Shown in pieces: positions 6,494 to 8,408 of a stretch of 8,408 bases of DNA (positions are counted from its first letter, which is position 1; each line of letters opens with the position of its first letter). The stretch is from Actinomycetes bacterium (GTDB lineage: Bacteria > Actinomycetota > Actinomycetes > Propionibacteriales > Nocardioidaceae): positions 1-8,408 of the forward strand of contig JAEZKN010000248.1 in the NCBI GenBank assembly GCA_023415395.1, given 5' to 3'. The notes beneath the pieces are model-generated. The model saw nothing but the letters and a program-made list of their open reading frames with translations. It searched no databases and was not told where the DNA came from. A program made the translations under genes and the position numbers.

Positions 6494-8232
6494 GGCGGCT
6501 CCTGCTCCTGCCCCTGGTCCTGGCGCTGGTCGTGCTGGCCGGGTGCGCCGGCCTGCCGGAGGCCGGCCCGGTCATCGAGACCGAGACCGACGAGCTCACC
6601 CCGGCCGGCCAGGGTGCGCCGTTCATCGTGCCGCTGCCGCCGCGCGAGGGCGCCTCCCGCCCGGAGGTCGTGCGCGGCTTCATCAACGCCATGCAGGCCT
6701 GGCCCTCGCAGACCGCGACCGCGGAGGAGTACCTCACCTCCGACGCCGCCGCCGCCTGGCGTCCGCAGGAGTCGACGATCACCTACTCCTCCCCGCCGAG
6801 CCCCCGCGAGGACGGGCAGGACGTCGTCATCACCCTCCCCGGAGCCAACCACCTCGACAGCCGGGGGGCCTGGCAGGGCGCGGTGCCGGCCCGGCAGCGG
6901 ATCGTCGAGTTCCCGATGGTCTACGAGGACGGCGAGTGGCGCATCGACGCCGCGCCGGACGCGCTCCTGGTGCCGGAGGGCTGGTTCGCCGACCGCTACC
7001 GCCAGGTCTCGCTCTACTTCTTCGACCCGACGGCCTCGATCCTCACCCCGGAGCCGATCTTCGTCCCCCGGGGCGACCAGCTGGCCACCACGCTCACCGA
7101 GTCGCTCCTGATGGGTCCCGGTCCGGGCCTGCAGCAGGTCGAGCAGAGCTTCGTTCCCCGGGGCCTGGAGGTCGCGGTGGGCGTGACGGTCTCCGACGAC
7201 GGCGTCGCGGACATCCTGCTGACCGGTGACCCGGGCCAGCTCTCCCCGAAGACCGTCGACCTGATGATGGTCCAGTTCGCCTGGACGCTGCGGCAGGAGC
7301 AGCGCATCTCCTCGATCCAGGTCTCGATCGGGGGCCAGCCGGTGCCGCTCCCGGGGGGCGTGGCGTCGTTCCCCGTCGACAGCGGGCCGCAGTTCGACCC
7401 GGCGGGCTTCCAGGCGACGCCGCTGCTCTACGGCATCAGCCGCGACCGGGTCGTCTCCGGCACGGCCCCGCAGCTGACGCCGGTCAACGGTCCGTTCGGC
7501 GAGTCCGGCTACGGTCTCAGGTCGATCGGGGTCAACCTCGAGGGCACCTCGGTCGCCGGCGTCACCGAGGACGGCACGCAGGTGCTCGCCTCCGCCATCG
7601 GGCAGGACGACCGGGTGCGCACCGTCGCCCGCGGGGACGACTTCCTCCGGCCGGCGTGGGACTTCTTCGACCGGATGTGGCTGGTCGACCGGTCCGGCGG
7701 CGACGCTCGGGTGTCCTACGTCGACGCCCGGGGGGACCGGCGCCGCTCCGTGCGGGTGCCCGGGATCACGGGCGAGAACGTCAAGCGCTTCCTGGTCTCC
7801 CGGGACGGCACCCGCCTGGTCGCGGTCGTCCGCCGGGCGGGCGGCGAGGACACCATCATGCTGAGCCGGCTCAAGCACGCCGCGAACGGCCGGGTCATCG
7901 GCGCCGTGCCCGCCGAGCGGATCGACGTCGGGGACGAGGCCGGTCTGCCCATCACCGACATCGCCTGGCGGACCAGCTCCACCCTCTCGGTGCTCAACCC
8001 GCTCGGTCCGACCCTGGCCGAGGTCGCGCCGGCCTCGGTGGACGGCGCGCCGATGAACCCCGAGGTCGCGGCCACCACCGTGGAGGGCCGGCTGCTCGGC
8101 CTGGCCGGCTCCCCGGTGAGCACCGAGCCGCTCTACGGCATCCTGCGCGGCGGCCTCGTCGACCTCGGGGCGCCCGACCAGCGCCCGCTGGTCGTCGAGC
8201 CGCGCACCCGGGCCGTGGCCTACGTCGGGTGA
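6490..8232 (+). CDS. lpqB: Lipoprotein LpqB (MtrAB accessory protein, GerMN and beta-propeller domains)
   Basis: LpqB is an exported lipoprotein known in mycobacteria to interact with the outer domain of MtrB and to influence MtrA activation and envelope homeostasis. The 580-residue product starts with MRR and a leucine-rich signal sequence ending in the lipobox LAGC, with lipidation at Cys19, followed by AGLPEAGPV, the usual LpqB beginning. An N-terminal domain (about 40-175) is followed by a GerMN (sporulation/spore-germination-type) domain at roughly 195-290. The C-terminal LpqB beta-propeller domain runs from about 314 to 575, with repeated strand patterns such as GTSVAGVTEDGTQVL and RFLVSRDGTRLVAVV. 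The length is normal for the family. Its GTG start overlaps the mtrB stop as GTGA (6490-6493), and GGAG at 6478-6481 lies 8 nt upstream. Translation is therefore coupled and the three genes form one operon. Confidence 0.96.
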   Translation: MRRLLLLPLVLALVVLAGCAGLPEAGPVIETETDELTPAGQGAPFIVPLPPREGASRPEVVRGFINAMQAWPSQTATAEEYLTSDAAAAWRPQESTITYSSPPSPREDGQDVVITLPGANHLDSRGAWQGAVPARQRIVEFPMVYEDGEWRIDAAPDALLVPEGWFADRYRQVSLYFFDPTASILTPEPIFVPRGDQLATTLTESLLMGPGPGLQQVEQSFVPRGLEVAVGVTVSDDGVADILLTGDPGQLSPKTVDLMMVQFAWTLRQEQRISSIQVSIGGQPVPLPGGVASFPVDSGPQFDPAGFQATPLLYGISRDRVVSGTAPQLTPVNGPFGESGYGLRSIGVNLEGTSVAGVTEDGTQVLASAIGQDDRVRTVARGDDFLRPAWDFFDRMWLVDRSGGDARVSYVDARGDRRRSVRVPGITGENVKRFLVSRDGTRLVAVVRRAGGEDTIMLSRLKHAANGRVIGAVPAERIDVGDEAGLPITDIAWRTSSTLSVLNPLGPTLAEVAPASVDGAPMNPEVAATTVEGRLLGLAGSPVSTEPLYGILRGGLVDLGAPDQRPLVVEPRTRAVAYVG

Positions 8233-8254
8233 TCCACAGGCCGGCACGCTCCCC

Positions 8255-8288
8255 TTGAGGTGCGCTCGCCGGGGTGCTGGCATCGAGG
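8255..8288 (+). promoter_or_regulatory. Weak promoter-like motif and ribosome-binding site before the ComF-family gene
   Basis: In the 60-bp gap after lpqB, TTGAGG (8255-8260) could be a -35. At 17 nt it is followed by TGGCAT (8278-8283), preceded by TGC as in an extended -10. TGGCAT breaks the TANNNT rule at its second base, so the promoter call is weak. GAGG at 8285-8288, 4 nt before ATG 8293, is a reasonable Shine-Dalgarno sequence. No strong terminator hairpin separates lpqB from this gene, so read-through from the mtrAB-lpqB operon is also possible. Confidence 0.2.
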
Positions 8289-8292
8289 TGTG

Positions 8293-8408
8293 ATGCGGGA
8301 CCTGGCCGACGGCGCCCTCGACCTGCTGCTCGGCGGGCACTGCCTCGCGTGCGAGCTGCCGGGCCGCTCGCTGTGCCGCCCGTGCGCCGCGGCGCTCTCC
8401 GACACCGG
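8293..8408 (+). CDS. ComF-family phosphoribosyltransferase-like protein, N-terminal part (3' end outside window)
   Basis: An ATG at 8293 opens a frame that stays open to the window edge, giving 38 complete codons. The peptide begins MRDLADGALDLLLGGHC and continues with a four-cysteine pattern: Cys17-x2-Cys20, then Cys28-x2-Cys31 in LCRPCAAAL. This is the small zinc-ribbon-like head of ComF-family proteins, whose phosphoribosyltransferase-like domain follows further downstream. In competent bacteria ComF takes part in DNA uptake; in most Actinobacteria its role is not known. A ComF-family gene near lpqB is usual in this neighbourhood (M. tuberculosis Rv3242c lies close to lpqB). GAGG 4 nt upstream supports this start; a GTG at 8290 directly before it is an alternative. 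The phosphoribosyl-binding motif cannot be seen here. Confidence 0.75.
   Translation, partial: MRDLADGALDLLLGGHCLACELPGRSLCRPCAAALSDT

Noticed and set aside
6220..8340. A 706-codon open frame on the minus strand, opposite lpqB
   Set aside because: It is rich in Arg, Asp, Gly, His and Val in the pattern typical of antisense frames of high-GC genes, shows no recognisable domain, and covers lpqB, which has clear family motifs. It is a shadow frame.

Overview
The window is very GC-rich throughout (roughly 70% by eye), codons end in G or C, and every convincing gene is on the + strand. Gene content and order (SIS sugar-phosphate isomerase, ahcY, mtrA, mtrB, lpqB, ComF-family gene) match the conserved mtrAB chromosomal neighbourhood of Actinobacteria. 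Protein details fit a Nocardioides-like member of the Propionibacteriales, but the genus is an inference from style and synteny, not a search result.

Layout. Positions 1-309 are the 3' end of a SIS-domain gene, closed by a triplicated 11-bp repeat that covers its stop codon. Next come two membrane-protein genes: a COG3594-type acyltransferase (361-1476) and a DUF808/YedI-type protein (1487-2431). ahcY (2489-3919), for S-adenosylhomocysteine hydrolase, follows with its own ribosome-binding site and a likely promoter. A non-coding stretch of about 190 bp (3920-4110) holds a terminator-like hairpin and a structured palindromic repeat. The mtrA-mtrB-lpqB operon (4111-8232) follows with a 4-nt gap and then a 4-nt overlap. 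The window ends in the first 38 codons of a ComF-family gene (8293-8408) that begins with a zinc-ribbon-like cysteine pattern.

How the genes work together. MtrB (membrane histidine kinase), MtrA (OmpR-type response regulator) and LpqB (lipoprotein that acts on MtrB from outside) form one signalling unit that links the cell envelope to transcription of cell-wall and cell-division genes. AhcY is housekeeping (activated methyl cycle). The SIS gene belongs to the sugar-phosphate group that usually lies upstream. The acyltransferase and the DUF808 protein have no demonstrable link to the rest.

I see no phage, transposase, CRISPR, toxin-antitoxin, defence or biosynthetic cluster, and no convincing new multi-gene system. 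What deserves a second look is small-scale: the paired hairpins between ahcY and mtrA, the 11-bp triplication, promoter-like motifs placed for leaderless starts, and a histidine cluster in the DUF808 protein.
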